Assembly (NCBI GenBank): GCA_029718625.1 | Contig: CM056379.1 | Location: 62,647,626-62,711,625, forward strand | Direction of reading: 5' to 3' | Source of the DNA: Synaphobranchus kaupii | Taxonomy: Eukaryota; Chordata; Actinopteri; Anguilliformes; Synaphobranchidae | Length of the DNA stretch: 64,000 nt | In this document: positions 43,663-55,944 of the stretch, in pieces | How positions within the stretch are numbered: position 1 is the stretch's first letter | Layout: each line of letters starts with the position of its first letter | Position numbers and translations under genes: made by a program | The notes under the pieces: generated by a model | What the model was told of the DNA's origin: nothing | Database searches by the model: none | What the model saw: the letters and a program-made list of their open reading frames with translations, nothing else

Positions 43663-43845
43663 CAACATCAAACTCAAAGCCCTTCTCCAAGTAGGTGTGG
43701 CAGCAGCCTCCGGCCTGGTCATGTTGCTCCAGTACCAGAACCCTCTTGCCCAATTTTGCCAAGGTTGCCGCAGCCGTCAGCCCACCGATTCCACTTCCAA
43801 TGACAATGGCATCAAGGTCCTTTGGCACTTTATCAGCACTGAATC
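43663..43845 (-). CDS. retsat: retsat coding exon with the FAD/NAD(P)-binding Rossmann motif
   Basis: This 183-nt exon follows an acceptor TTTGTCATTCAG (AG at 43847-43846) and ends at GATGTTG before GTAAG at 43662, a strong donor. The protein segment runs from [11 protein letters not shown] through [19 protein letters not shown], with the dinucleotide-binding GxGxxG, then [15 protein letters not shown] and FEFDVG. This is the N-terminal FAD-binding fold of retinol saturase (CrtI/phytoene-desaturase-like family). The phase (2 bases in, 1 base out) matches the exon at 3864-4105. The signal/anchor exon that should precede it was not found in 43846-64000. Family knowledge supports the function; the exon joining is inferred from phases and motif order. 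Confidence 0.92.
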
Positions 43846-44091
43846 CTGAATGACAAACAATTGGCAAAATACCTTAGCATTTATTTTTTCATGGAATAAT
43901 GCAGTTGTTTTCTGTACCATTTGTCAAAGTTCCTGTATTTGGCCACCAGTTCCCCTGTCTTCATTTCTTTCTGTGCTTGTTTGGTCATTATTGTATTATT
44001 GGTTTGCTTATTGTGTTCACCTGTGCCTTGTTAGTTTATTTTGTTCACCTGTGTATTAGACTATTAGTCTTTTGTGTTCAGTAGGGCTGTG

Positions 44092-44618
44092 TCTGAATAC
44101 GACCCCTGTTCACTGTCCCCTGTCCACTCAGACACCTGTCTACTATGCGCCATGTCCCCTCACTTTGCAAGCAGTGTGCAAAAGAAATCCCGCAAAACTC
44201 TTTCCAAACTAGTAAGGAAGTAGTTTGTAATATTTATTTTTATTGAGAATATCAATCAGTTAACATATGATGATTGTGTAGATTATGAATGAAGATAGAG
44301 TTAACAAAAATAAAAAAAGAGTAGTTTGACATATGAACCTATCTTGTACCAGAGATATGCACATATGCTCTATGTCTTTTATGTTTTTACTTCCAGGGTA
44401 CTTGCTGAAATTGTCAGATGAGCACACCGTTCTGCAGATGAGTGTGCTCCTGAATTCCCTCAACAAAACCCCGGAAATAAGGGGTTCATCCTGGTATTTT
44501 AAGTGCCCCCATTTGTGAGAAAAAGTCACCCACTCAAAAGCTTTTTGACAAAGTGGACTCAAATATGCACCCTCAAAAGGGTGTAGGGGTCGTATTTGGA
44601 CACAGTCCCGGTTTTCGC
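44092..44618. mobile_element. MITE with inverted ends GGGCTGTGTC
   Basis: Left end GGGCTGTGTCTGAATACGACC is matched by the inverted right end GGTCGTATTTGGACACAGTCCC. The phrase around 44045-44090 continues with similar pyrimidine-rich text after 44640, as if the unit had inserted into another repeat. No clear target duplication was found. Confidence 0.65.
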
Positions 44619-44699
44619 TAAATCCTACTGCTTGTTTGGATGCTTTAACTGCCACCTGTGGTCTCCTGTTTAGTCCCTAGTTTTTCTTGTGTCCACTCT

Positions 44700-46128
44700 T
44701 GTTTGCTTTACTCTCATGTAAGACACAGCCATTGTAAGAAATATGCCTTTATATATTCTTACATGGTGTATTACTCATGCAAGAGGTTTACATATACATT
44801 TGGTAGCAGTGGAAATAAGACAAATAATCACTAGATCTTGATGTGGGTGTGTGCATATGCTTATAAGACATAATCACTAGAAATTGTTTAAAGGTAAGTT
44901 TTAGTTAATGTCTATGGTCTAAATGAATGGGGAAGTCACTTCCGAAACCAGTGTGACGTAGTCACTTGAGTACTCTATGGAAAAATGCACAGTGCAGGGT
45001 TGAAATTCAACTGAATTTGCATTACATTTGGTTGTTTTAACCAAAGCATGCTGCAAGATCTAGAATTTCAATTGTGTATTTTCCAACTAAATTTAAGTTC
45101 CATGTTATAGGCTAACTTTTGCAACAAAAAAAAAGGTCAAAATTTCCAAAATTCCCAAGCTTAACTTCCCATGGTAAATTTCCGGAAAGTTTCCATAAAT
45201 TTACTGGACATTTTCCGCCCCTTTTCAACCCTACACGGGATGCCAGAAATATAGGCAATAACTATGGAATAATAAGGTTTACCCTTATTATTCCTAGCTT
45301 AGGTTAAAATTAAATCACTCATTTGATTGTTATGGATTATAATTAGACTATTCGGTGAGGAAATACAGTTAACCATCTACAGTAAGCAACAACGGTACAA
45401 CAAAGGTATTTGCGGGTGCATTTTAGTACAAATGGAAAGCAGGTATTAAAAGACACAAAATCGATAAGATGACGGTGGTCATTGTAGCAAGACACATATA
45501 CGTGCATGTTTAGCTAACACTCAAAACAGAACTGGAGACAGGAATTCGGAACAGGTAAGGAGAAGGCAGGAATAAATGCTGGAAAGTAATGACAAAAGCA
45601 CAAATGCAGGGCACAAGACGATCTGGCACAGAACAGAGAAACAGGTAAGCTTATATGCAAAGCTAATGACGAGACAACGAGGAGAAGGTGAGATTACCAC
45701 AGAGGAAACACATATATGGTGCGGGGGGCATGGACACATAATAGGGGAAAAGGGAAACCGTGAAACGGAATACAAACACAGAAAACGCGTAGAAACGGAG
45801 AAACCAGGAAGTGAATTATGACACAGAGGCACGGGACCTTGTAGGCATTATACCATGTCATTCTACTATGAATATCTGCTACTAAATACAGTCCTGACAT
45901 TGGTTTTACACATAGAGATGATCCTTTCAAAATTCAGTGATCATTTATTGTCTGGTACAATCCATTTGAGAAATATACAACACTTTATACCGCTATTACA
46001 CTATCTGAAGCATCAAATCGTAATACCCCCATGCCCTGCAAACCTGTCTCATTCATTACAGTTCATTCTGGTTTAATTTTCGGCTCTTTTATCCAATAGA
46101 GTACATTATAACCTTAGCAACGGTATAT
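44700..46128. other. Upstream intron segment; repeat pieces, no gene
   Basis: 45405-45500 resembles 62735-62860 (shared GGAAAGCAGGTATTAAAA and GATAAGATGAC blocks). 45480-45830 is purine-rich and may be an old LTR, but ends could not be set. The remaining sequence has no supportable feature. Confidence 0.4.
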
Positions 46129-46490
46129 GTAATGTCTAGGGGTGTCACGATACCGATTCGAAATCAAAAATCGATCGAAATGAGCGTTCGATTTCGAACT
46201 TCGAAATCACAAGCTGGTTCGCGATTCTCCAAGTTTTTTTTTTCTCTCCACCCCCGCCCCCCGCGCGCTCTTCTTAGCCTTTCATGTGATGGGTAAAATG
46301 TAAAAAAAAGTAGCCTACTTGGCCATCTCTAATGTAACCGTTTCCGACAAAACGAAACTTGACGCCTTCCACTGCATTTTGTTCGTCCACGCAGGCGTGC
46401 GTCCGAAGAAAAAAAAACAACGATATTTCAAAGAAGACACAGCTGCTAGATAACGTTAGCTTACCGGTAGCCTGCATTACTTTTTGACAC

Positions 46491-46837
46491 ATGGCCACTG
46501 CCGGAGTCAGAGATGGAGAAACAGAACTGCAAAATCCTCCTGCTTCCCTCAAGTCACCGGTGTGGCAACAGTTTGCCTTCCCCGTGAGTTATATAAACAA
46601 CAAACGCGTCATTGACAAAAAAACGACAGTTTGTCGGCTATGCTACACGCAAGTACCATACGCCACCTCAGGCAACACGTCAAATATGGCAGGACACATT
46701 CGCAGGCATCACAAAGAAATAGATTTGACTGGGAAAAAAAACATTGACACAGGCAACTCTTCCATTCTCATTTAGAGCCAAGCTTCCACAAAATTCAACT
46801 TGCGCTAAAGAAATAACTAGCGCAATAGGAGTGTTTG
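46491..46837 (+). pseudogene. ZBED-like hAT transposase N-terminus, interrupted
   Basis: From ATG 46491 the frame reads through a BED zinc finger: SPVWQQFAFPVSY, then CRLCYTQVPYATSG with an intact C-x2-C, and GHIRRHH. It ends at TAG near 46775. In another frame the protein continues NSTCAKEITSAIGVF up to the insertion at 46838, and after that insertion (from 49405) the sequence reads VASDMRPYSVVENAGFKHLM, the next conserved block of this family. The catalytic core is then missing. Both a frameshift and an insertion have therefore silenced it. Confidence 0.82.
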
Positions 46838-47098
46838 CAAGGCCGGCGGTAGCTATGGGCAGGGGTGGGCTCAGCCCACCCAAACGTGCGTCTTGCCCAC
46901 CCAATCAAAAGTTAAGAAAAAAAAAAAATTTTGTACAGCCAATGGAAAATAGCACAGAAAATACCAGTACCGTTTCTAACTTCTGATTGGGTGGGCAGCC
47001 TACAGCCCGCCTCCAAAGTCTCCCCCTCTTGTCGTCGTGTTCAGGCACAAACACACAGAGCTCTGAAGCAGACCCGTCCGCTGCACAGAGTGTCTCAG

Positions 47099-48590
47099 GC
47101 TGCGTCCCAATCCAGTTTTTGCTCCACCCTCGTAAACTTCACTTGCAAACTTCACTTGGGAGGATGTGACGCACATAGCCTACCAATAAAACAGGAGTAT
47201 ACACTTGCGTTTAGCGAGTGGGAGGGAGCGAGGGCGCAGCGGGTTATTTGAATTGAGACGCACTTCACCCCCATCTATACTCGGAAGTAACCGCGCTGCT
47301 GCACAGTGGCGTATCGTGGGATCTCGGATCATGTAAAACGCCTGTCACCGTAGACTACATTTAAACGGATGAAACTCTCAACCTGTTTACATTAATTATC
47401 AGTCAAGCAATTGATTTACTGAATAACAAATATCAATAAATACAGCAAGTTTTGTGGGAAGCATATTTCTTTATGTCATAAATTCGTGTAGCATTTACAT
47501 ATGTAGGACAGTCCGTGCGCTGGAATAAAGCATTTAAACCGAACATATTCTCAACCTGTTTCCGTTCATTTTGCTTGCTTATGTCAATCAAACAAAGTCC
47601 CTGAATCAATTATATATAGGCTAATGATTAACAAATGACAATGACAAAGAGATTACTAACGTGAGATTGTTTAATAAGGGTGGCAATAATTCTGAATAAT
47701 TAACTGGCAAAAAATCCCAGCGTTTTCTGTGAGTTGCACGTTAGCATTGCGTTTTTCCTCATCACGTTAAAGAATGTAATTTAAGACTTTCGATTTGGTC
47801 AAAACGATTTATACATTAGAAAGCATACCTCTTAAGAAAGAAAAACCTCTTAAATTGCTGGAACCAGCGTTTAGCGCAATGCATGCTTTCAAGCTAGAAA
47901 AACGAATTTACCTAAATATGTGCTGTTCATTGATCACTTCGCATGACATAGTCAATTAACGCATTTTGCGTCAGCACAAATGTGGATAAAGCCTAGTAAA
48001 ATGCTGTACAAGTTTATTTACCTATTCGTCTTGGTTATTGCGAAATTAAATTGTTTGGCTATCTGGGAAATTATAGGCTACGGAAAAATATTTAGACACG
48101 AGTAGCCTAATAATCCGTTTAAAAGCAAGATTAAGATAGAGAACCTGGTAGCCTACATCACACAGTACGCTACACTGTTGCTGCATAAAGCAATTTGCTA
48201 AACCATGAAATACAAAATAGCAAACTACTACTTGATTAACCTGTATTTATTAGCCTATACAGCGTCTTTTCCATTCTGTATGCGCTTTTAATGTATAATA
48301 CCGCGATAAACATTAACGTGATTATCACTGAACAGGACGTTCGATGTGAATTGTGGGTAATATGAGCTTGCAGAGTCTACTCTTTTGCAGACTCGTTCCC
48401 TTGAGAAAAGTTCAGGGTGGAGGGGCTATGTCACAAACTTCACTTGGCTTTCTAACGGATTGGACTCACACTTAAAATGGAGACCGAGGGTACATCCTGG
48501 TCTCAAAAGGGACTTGCGGCCCATTCCCCCCAAGTGAAGTTTGCAAGTGAAGTTTACGAGGGTGGAGCAAAAACTGGATTGGGACGCAGC
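47099..48590. mobile_element. TIR element with about 62-bp terminal repeats
   Basis: The left end starts GCTGCGTCCCAATCC and is matched almost perfectly in reverse at the right end for about 62 bp. Each terminal repeat holds two adjacent copies of AAACTTCACTTG. The interior is AT-rich and non-coding. The superfamily is unknown because the target duplication is not clear. Confidence 0.8.
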
Positions 48591-49084
48591 TTCAGTGTCA
48601 TGCGAGGGGGGGGGGGGGGGGGTGTTGCCATGACAACTATGAACTCTGATGGCTCAGATTGCACACACATAGGGCAAAGCAAATTAGTGTTCTAAATGTT
48701 AGTTTAACTTTTAGTTAAATTTTTGTTTATTGCGCTTATTTTTGTCAGGGATTATGTACAAAAACAGTAATCTCAGCGAGAGGAGAAAATGTGCAGGTGA
48801 CCGTTTGAAAATTGGATATTATCGGTTTCATCTGCAACAAGTTATTTCTCCAAGTTATCTTGCATCTTTAACCCCTTCCACCATACCATGTTGCATGGGC
48901 GAAAGCAAAACCTGGTTATTCTTGCTCATGAGAAGGCCATTACATCGGCTCTTGATATGGATTAAAGTAGGCTAGCCTACGTGTTTTAAAAAAAAAATTT
49001 TGTTTCAGATTCCCCCCCCCCCCCCCAATTGAACCCCTATTCTAATTCAATTTCCCCGTGTAGCAACCGCTAGAGAATCACCGC

Positions 49085-49210
49085 TGCACAACCCCGTCAG
49101 CCGGTGGTAGACAGAGGTCATCATGTCCTTATTCAGGGCGCAACTCCTCCAAGCCCGACCGTGATTCCAACTCGCCCAGGGCAGCTATATGCGCAGTGAT
49201 TCTCTCCGAT
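49085..49210 (-). mobile_element. Fragment of the SINE-like repeat also at 39478-39712
   Basis: The blocks CCCCGTCAGCCGG, TCAGGGCGCAACTCCTC and CAACTCGCCCAGGGC correspond to the other copy. It lies next to a C-run (49013-49027). Confidence 0.55.
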
Positions 49211-49807
49211 AGATTAAACATTTTATTTTAGAAAATACCCTGTGTGAGGTTGTGTAGAAATGCAGGAAATACGTTTTAAAAGGCTCAAAATTTTCTGGGG
49301 GAGGACCCCCAGACCCCCCGCTACTTCGTTCCCCTTTGTGCCCCACCAACATCTCTTCATGCCCCCCCCAATCAAAACAGTCTAGAACCGGGCCTGAGTG
49401 TTTGTAGCATCAGACATGCGACCCTATTCGGTGGTGGAGAACGCTGGATTTAAGCATTTAATGCAGAATTAACTGCCTTGACGACAATGTAAATGTAAAT
49501 GACCGTTGTCAGGGCATAAAACCAATGTGTAAATTGTTAATAGCGTGGTAAATGTTCAACTGTTTATTATTCTAGAGTCTAGTTTTGATAAAGCTCTTAA
49601 CTGTTTAGGTGTGTTTAAATATTCTCATATTTTTGTTATTATTTATAATTGTTATTATTCAAATAAAAGTTACTTATTGAGAAACAAGTATTTTTCTTTA
49701 CAAATCAAGACTCGATAGTCTAACAATGGCATAGCCATTAGTTAGACTATAGTGCTGGAAAAAAAAATAGTGCTGAAAAAAAAATCGAAAATCGAATCGT
49801 GACCTTA

Positions 49808-50239
49808 AAGCTTGTATCAGCGATTTTGGGTGACGTCACTTCTGAAGCGAAATCCCAAACAAACAGAGCCAGCTCCAGCTCAGAGCCAATTATATTATGT
49901 TTAAAAAATAGTGTTCAAGCATCCAGAATTATAACCACGTTAATAACGTTTGTAAGAAACCAAATCGTTTGTAAATCCGTCAAGATTTCAGCGAGATAAG
50001 AGTATTAGCGTATTAGTATCACCCACCCCTTGTCGGTGATTGGTTGGAATACTGTTTATTTTGGTTTTGAGTGGTTGGTAGTACCATTTGTTTTTGTGTA
50101 CGATCTCGGAGCATAGGCTGCCTACAGAGACGCGGTTTTTTGACGGCCTGCTTATGGGGCGGGCAGCTAGCGGATCGTGAGGAAAAATCAGATGAATGTG
50201 ATCATTTATGTTTCGACCCAAAATCGCTGATACAACCTT
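49808..50239. mobile_element. MITE, short-left-end form of the 8471-9078 family
   Basis: Flanked by TA (49806-49807, 50240-50241). Its right arm and spacer match 8691-9078, while its left end is only AAGCTTGTATCAGCG plus about ten more bases before the shared ACGTCACTTCTGAAGCG block. Confidence 0.88.
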
Positions 50240-50370
50240 TAAAATCGAAAGTCAAATCGAATCGCGGATTTGGAGAATCGTGACACCCCTAGTAATGTCT
50301 TATTGGGTGCGTTGAACAATTAATTACAGCCCAGCATAACGGCAGTTTTCATTTTAACTGTAAGGGGGAG

Positions 50371-51060
50371 TGTCAGGTTCGGAGTACCAGGCGCAACAGC
50401 CAAGGAATCTAAAAGTGTATACTGTTGTATACACCACTAAAGCGGACGGATCCGCACCAGGAGAGGGAAATAAATGAAAGTATGGGAATAAAAAAGTCCC
50501 GGCATAAGCCAAATCAAAAACAACCCCAAACGAGACTCGAAAATAGCGTGTAAGAAACAATGAGCAATAAAGGGAGGTCAGATATAAACAAAAGAAACCC
50601 TGTATTAAACGAACGAGAATGAAAATAGAACCTGTTACCTCCAGCTCTAGGTGCATACGAGCTGAAATAAAAGGTAACAGAGAGGAGTAAAAATAAAGAA
50701 AATACTCCAGAAGGAAACTAAAGAGAGAAGGATAAAGGATAAAGAGTGAAACAGGAGAGAAAAGACTTAAAAGATCTTTCTCCTAACACTAACCGGACTT
50801 GTTGCGTTTCTTATTTGAAACATAGTGACCGAGATCCTATACTTTACCGACTTCAATGTCAAGTAGAAATGACAATATTGAAGCACTGGAAACCCTGAGC
50901 TATATATAGCCAGCAGGAAACCCAAAACAGGTGCGAGTAATAATTGCCGGGTGAGATCAAAATACCGGAATGGAAGACGGAAAATCCAATAGAGTGCCTC
51001 GACACCGCCAAAGAAAAAAACGACTGCAGAAATAAACGGAGGCTGCCAAAAACCATGACA
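50371..51060. repeat. LTR-like unit of about 690 bp
   Basis: It starts TGTCAGG and ends CCATGACA, an inverted TGTCA/TGACA pair typical of LTR ends. TAAGGGGGAG just before it could be a polypurine tract, which would make it a 3' LTR on the plus strand. A palindromic CTATATATAG lies near 50900. No matching second LTR or target duplication was found. Confidence 0.55.
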
Positions 51061-52391
51061 TTAACGGTCTAATATTATGCTAGCTCTACAGAAAACGCAT
51101 TCCCGACGGGAGTTTTCCCTTCCCGATATGTAAGTAGTAGTACTGCTTCTAAAATGCGCTTGGTCTCGCTGGCTACATATGTACATTCATTTCCTCTCAA
51201 GCACTGTCTTGTCCAATATGATTGATAGGCCTATTGTTATTTTCGCATTTTGAGTGCATTTCACATACTGTAGTGCAATTGTTAATTTTATGTTTGATAT
51301 AGGCTACCGATTTTCATTGAAAATAGAACATTTGGCAGCATTTTGCAGATGGTGGAATACTATTTTATTTTCATGTTATCATACATAATACACTATAGGC
51401 TATTGCGTATATACTTGTCACTTAGGGCAAGGAAAATGCGCTGATATGTGGTAGATTAATGTCAAAGTTTCCTTGGAGTCATTATGAATGAGAACATTAA
51501 CAAACAAAAAAAACTACAGAAAAATGTGATCCCGGGGCAAAGGTATACATACTGTAGAGCTGCAACATATTTTGTTGCGCCCAACAAAATAGGTTGCACA
51601 AATATCTGTTTTATAATCATTTAAAAATACATTTTAATTTGATCTAACAATATTGCACACATTTTTGTGAATTAGATAATCGCCCCAGTTCATTCCAAAG
51701 TGATTATTACTACTGCTAACGGTTGAAAGATGTAGCGACCTACAGTCGCCTACTACCCAACTCTCATCAGCACGAAATCAACTCGACTCAGTGCTGTGAA
51801 CCGCAGCAATATCCCACGGCTCCAGAGCTGTGACACAAACCATTCCTTTCGAGTTTTATCAGAGAGCAAATGCTGTACCCTACACCATTAATAATCAGGT
51901 TTTGCCTACTCAGCGTAGATCAACCAGAAACATTGACAAAGGTATTGTTATATCTAATAATATTCAGAGACTCCTGCTTTTTATTACATGTGGCTGTTTG
52001 CAACCGAATTGCAGTATAAAACAGAATTAATATGCGACTGTGTTCAGCTAATGACAGCAAATAGGCCACTTCTTATTTAAACTCTTGACCAACAACAGTG
52101 AACAGATAAATACAATTTTGTATAATAGAATAAATAGCCTAATGGTTCAAATAAACATATTTATGGTGTCCAACTAAATCTTTACCAAATACTAAGCTAT
52201 TTAAAATTAATAAACTAAACTGGCTCCTGTAGCATATGCACACACACGCATCAAGATCTGGCTTGTTTGCCGGATTTGGCTGGCTATCTCTCCTATACAG
52301 CCATCCATCCACCACATTTACAGTAGGCTACTGGATTCTAGGATCTGATAAAAAATAAGATTTATATTTGCATAGACTAATAAAATAGCTA
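51061..52391. other. Intron-like segment, nothing recognised
   Basis: AT-rich sequence with short chance frames only (for example 51830-52030) and no clear repeat ends. Confidence 0.5.
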
Positions 52392-52400
52392 TAGCCTATG

Positions 52401-52956
52401 ACGTCACGTGGCGCTGTAATGGCGACATGTAGTCCAGCTGTCTCTTGTGTTCGTGTTTGTTAACACCATGGAGACGCATTCACAACATATGCTCGGGAAT
52501 GCCCGTTGAATCTGCAGCCACAAAGTTTACCATCGTTCTTCTCCGGAGTTGAAGATGTCGGGACTCTGGACTGAAGACTGCAGGCAATCTTCAAAAGACC
52601 ACCAGGGAAGAGAAAGGAGAAGATAATGCGGGGGAGGAGTGAGGCGATGACTGGGAAGGCTGTCGGTGTACAGAGACCGCAACACTGCGTGTATGGAGGA
52701 AAGGCATGGATTTAGGTGTTGGACTGCTTAATAATGACACTGGACATCTTGGGACAGCGGGGGCTGTTTTTAGTCATGGCTGTATTCAACTTGAATTCAC
52801 TTAATTAGTTTGATTAATGCAATGATTATATTGAATGCCTTTGTTTGATATGTTTGTGTGTTGTGGGTCTGCCCCACTGTCTATGTATTTTTTGTTGTTG
52901 CTGGGGCTACAACTGAAGTTCCCTAGCGGGAAAATAAAAGTTATTCTATTCTATTC
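52401..52956 (+). mobile_element. Short retroposon with LINE-like ends
   Basis: A 556-bp unit between target duplications TAGCCTATG (52392-52400 and 52957-52965). It starts ACGTCACGTGGCGC and ends with a (TTCTA)n-like tail after AAATAAAAGTTATTC. It looks like the two ends of a LINE joined with the ORFs removed, copied as one unit. Confidence 0.75.
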
Positions 52957-53005
52957 TAGCCTATGCAAATATAGGTTAACCATTCAATGTCTATTCTTAC
53001 ATTTA

Positions 53006-53130
53006 GAGCTGGTTTCCCAGACATGGATTAGGCCTAGTCCTAGACTAAAATAAAAATCCAATGAAGATCTTCATTGAAAAAGGTTTTTAGTCTAGGTCTA
53101 GACTTAATCCATGTCTGTGAAACTAGCCCG
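53006..53130. mobile_element. Small palindromic MITE
   Basis: The 125-bp unit folds on itself: CAGACATGGATTA near the left is matched by TAATCCATGTCTG near the right, with centre GAAGATCTTC. TA lies on both sides (53004-53005, 53131-53132). Confidence 0.85.
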
Positions 53131-53132
53131 TA

Positions 53133-55096
53133 ATGTCTAACGTTACAATCAATGATGACAGCAATATTTTAGCCTACATGTAGGCTATAGGCCTAATGTT
53201 AAACTTATGCTAGAATATATGGGAAAGTCGTAAATAAATGTAAACTGGATGCGATTGCAAACTAGCTTGAAAAGTAAGGGAGAGTGAACAGAAAACATTG
53301 AGCATAGGCTATTAGAAAATGAGTATTAATCAGCTGATTTAGGTCTGAATAAAATATCAAAGCTAGTTTACCAACTTAATTTTCTACCAGCTAGACTCTG
53401 CTGTCTAAAACAGCTTCAAATTACAGCTTGCGCCGCTGGGAGAAAAAGATGCAGCTCGAAAGAATCAAACAAACGAACGGTACTGTATTAACCTGAAGTA
53501 CCAAAAACTTGCGACTCGACTCCGACTCTTCAAACTGAATGGTACGGAAAGAGCCGACTCAGAAAATAGAGCCTCTCTTCCCATCACTACTATCTGTATC
53601 TGTAGGACCATCAACATATATCTATATCTGTATCTGTATTCGGATTTTAAAAAAATCTGAATACATTTGAATGGAAACTATGTCCACAATAACAAACCTT
53701 TCTGCCTGTATTTTTTATTTTTTTATTTTTTTTACTATATGAACTTGGAACCTCAGTCTGCCCTCTCGTTTTGTTTAGGCGCTATGTGAAATGAAAGGTG
53801 AAATGGTTATTATGTGAAATGCGATGCCAAATTCATGATGGTTAAACACATTACAGATTGTAGGTTGCACGAAGTGGGAGGCGAGGGTGTGTGAGTGTGT
53901 GTGCTTGTGTCATTTGTGTGACCGCAGTGACAGTGCTTGTTGAGGACTGAGCCCACTGGCATTAACGTTAGCCTTTGTACAGCGTTGAGCACTGAGATTT
54001 GGCGTAACATTTGCACTTGCAGCAGAGCAAGCTACAATCAGTGTAGCTAGCCAGCCACTTGCTTTCGCCCTCCATACGAGAAAATTAATGACATTCCTGG
54101 TAGAGTCGAGAGAAATATCTGTTTCCAACTCACTATCCGTTTCATTCATTAAACTTTCATCTTACTGTACATGCTAGCTTGCTAACTTGAGCCAGCTCTC
54201 GGCTGCTGTGCTGTTAATGGGTGGAGAGAAAACAACATCAAAAGTGGATTCGCATGTCTGTACATATTCGCGACAATCGCACTGGTAACTGTGGTAAAAT
54301 TAATATTTAGCCTATATCACGGATTCTGTGAATGCTTGATTCTACCCAAATTGTTTAACATTCAACTCGCAATGAATCCACACTGTGGACATATGCTAGT
54401 CTATCAATAGCATACACATGGGTGCAAGAGCTCTGTCTACAGACGGATTTCCGTCTAAAGTGAATTATTTGTTCCGTTTATTTTTTTACCGCTAATAGAT
54501 CCTCTTATCCAGACTTGTGATTGGTCTGTTTCAGTTGACTCTGCCACCTCATTTCCGCTTTTCGCTTTTTTATCATGGATGTAACGTTATCGTTGACGGA
54601 CATCAACGCTTGTTCCAGCTTCCCTTCTCCAAAATAAATCAAAGGTATGGCAATTTTATTTAATGTGCACTTCAGTGTTAATTTAGTCAATGAAATTAAT
54701 GACAAAAATGATTGACGGATTTTTAATTTAGTCAACGATAACGACAAAGAGACGAAAACTCTGCACCATGACGATATTAAACATTATTTGATTTCATCCT
54801 ACTATTGACGAAAATATCACAAAATGAAAACAACAGTGCGAGATGTTATCATATCCCTAAAAAAAATCTAGGCGAACCGTCGAAATTTCATACTATCGAT
54901 ACCTTAAATCGCAAGGAACGGTCGCAAGGAATTGATTGTGTTGATTGACATTGACATTCATTGACTGCTTTCAAAATGTTGTTACATGCGAGATAAACAA
55001 CGGTCAGTTAGCTGAACATGGAGTCAGTGCTTATAACTTTTTTTCTTCTGCTATATTATTCAAACAATGTCAGACTGTTCAGTACATATACTGTAT
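53133..55096. other. Intron-like segment, low content
   Basis: It includes a (TCTGTA)n-like microsatellite near 53590-53640 and a T-rich tract near 53710. A minus-strand frame at 53910-54149 starts MNETDSELETDIS; I do not recognise it. Confidence 0.4.
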
Positions 55097-55104
55097 TTAG
55101 GAAA

Positions 55105-55912
55105 CAGGGTTGGGGAGTAACAGAATACATGTAACGGGGTTACGTAATCAGATTACAAAAAATCTGTAACTGTATTCCGATACAGTTACTATCAAAAAGA
55201 GGGTATCAGATTACAGATACTTTCCAAAAATATGTAGATTACTTGTGAGATTACTTTGAAAATGAGAAGCGTTTTCAAAGTGGAACAGTGTCTCTCCAGT
55301 GATATACCACCATTTCATATGCGGCAGAAACAATGTTGCAAATTAGCCTACACGAAAAAGACCGCCAAAATGTTGCTGCTGTGTCAGTTCAAAATGAGGA
55401 CAGCTGTGTTAAATATGTGCATGGGATCAGGTCAGTGGTGAACATTCTATCTCTGCATTATAAGATTTATCCACATGAAATGTCTTGAGGTAAGATGATT
55501 GTTCTTAGTATTTGTGTATTTTTTTCGCCAAATAAGCATAAGCCTAAGCAAGCCAGATAGCTAGCTGGCAAATGGCAATAGCGTATTTTCAGATAAAATA
55601 ACTATCGACGTTTGACCCACTGATTTTACTATGGAATAATGTGATCTAGGCTAGGCCAAATAAAATACCATAGCTCTCCCCAACTAACCTGATAGCAGCT
55701 CCAACGACATAACCCACACCAAATTTCAGGCAGACATGGTGAATGTAATTAACAGACGGACATCGGGAGACAGCACCATTGCTGTGGAACAGCCTCGATG
55801 TACGGTCTGCGGGCACGTTGTCTCTTTTTAAATCCAAGTTAAAAACTCATCTTTTTAGTAAAGCCTTTATTGTCAATTTTTTATGAATATGCCTTTTATT
55901 GAATTATTATTA

Positions 55913-55944
<32 letters not shown>

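Larger units (their letters stand above)
46838..49396. mobile_element. Second hAT-type element nested in the first
   Basis: Target duplications AGTGTTTG lie at 46830-46837 and 49397-49404. Ends read CAAGGCCGG and, inverted, CAGGCCCGG. The first hAT's transposase text continues directly across it. It has no long frame; it carries a TIR element (47099-48590) and a SINE-like fragment. Confidence 0.85.
46137..50291 (+). mobile_element. hAT element containing further insertions
   Basis: Target duplications GTAATGTC lie at 46129-46136 and 50292-50299. Terminal repeats start TAGGGGTGTCACGAT on both ends. It codes the BED finger and the start of a ZBED-like transposase, lacks the catalytic core, and holds a second hAT (46838-49396) and a MITE (49808-50239). 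Confidence 0.93.

Noticed and set aside
44260..44655. 131-codon minus-strand frame
   Set aside because: It runs over the right part of a MITE and AT-rich flank; no domain and no splice context.
46274..46552. Minus-strand frame opposite the hAT 5' end
   Set aside because: It is antisense to the BED-finger exon and its leader.
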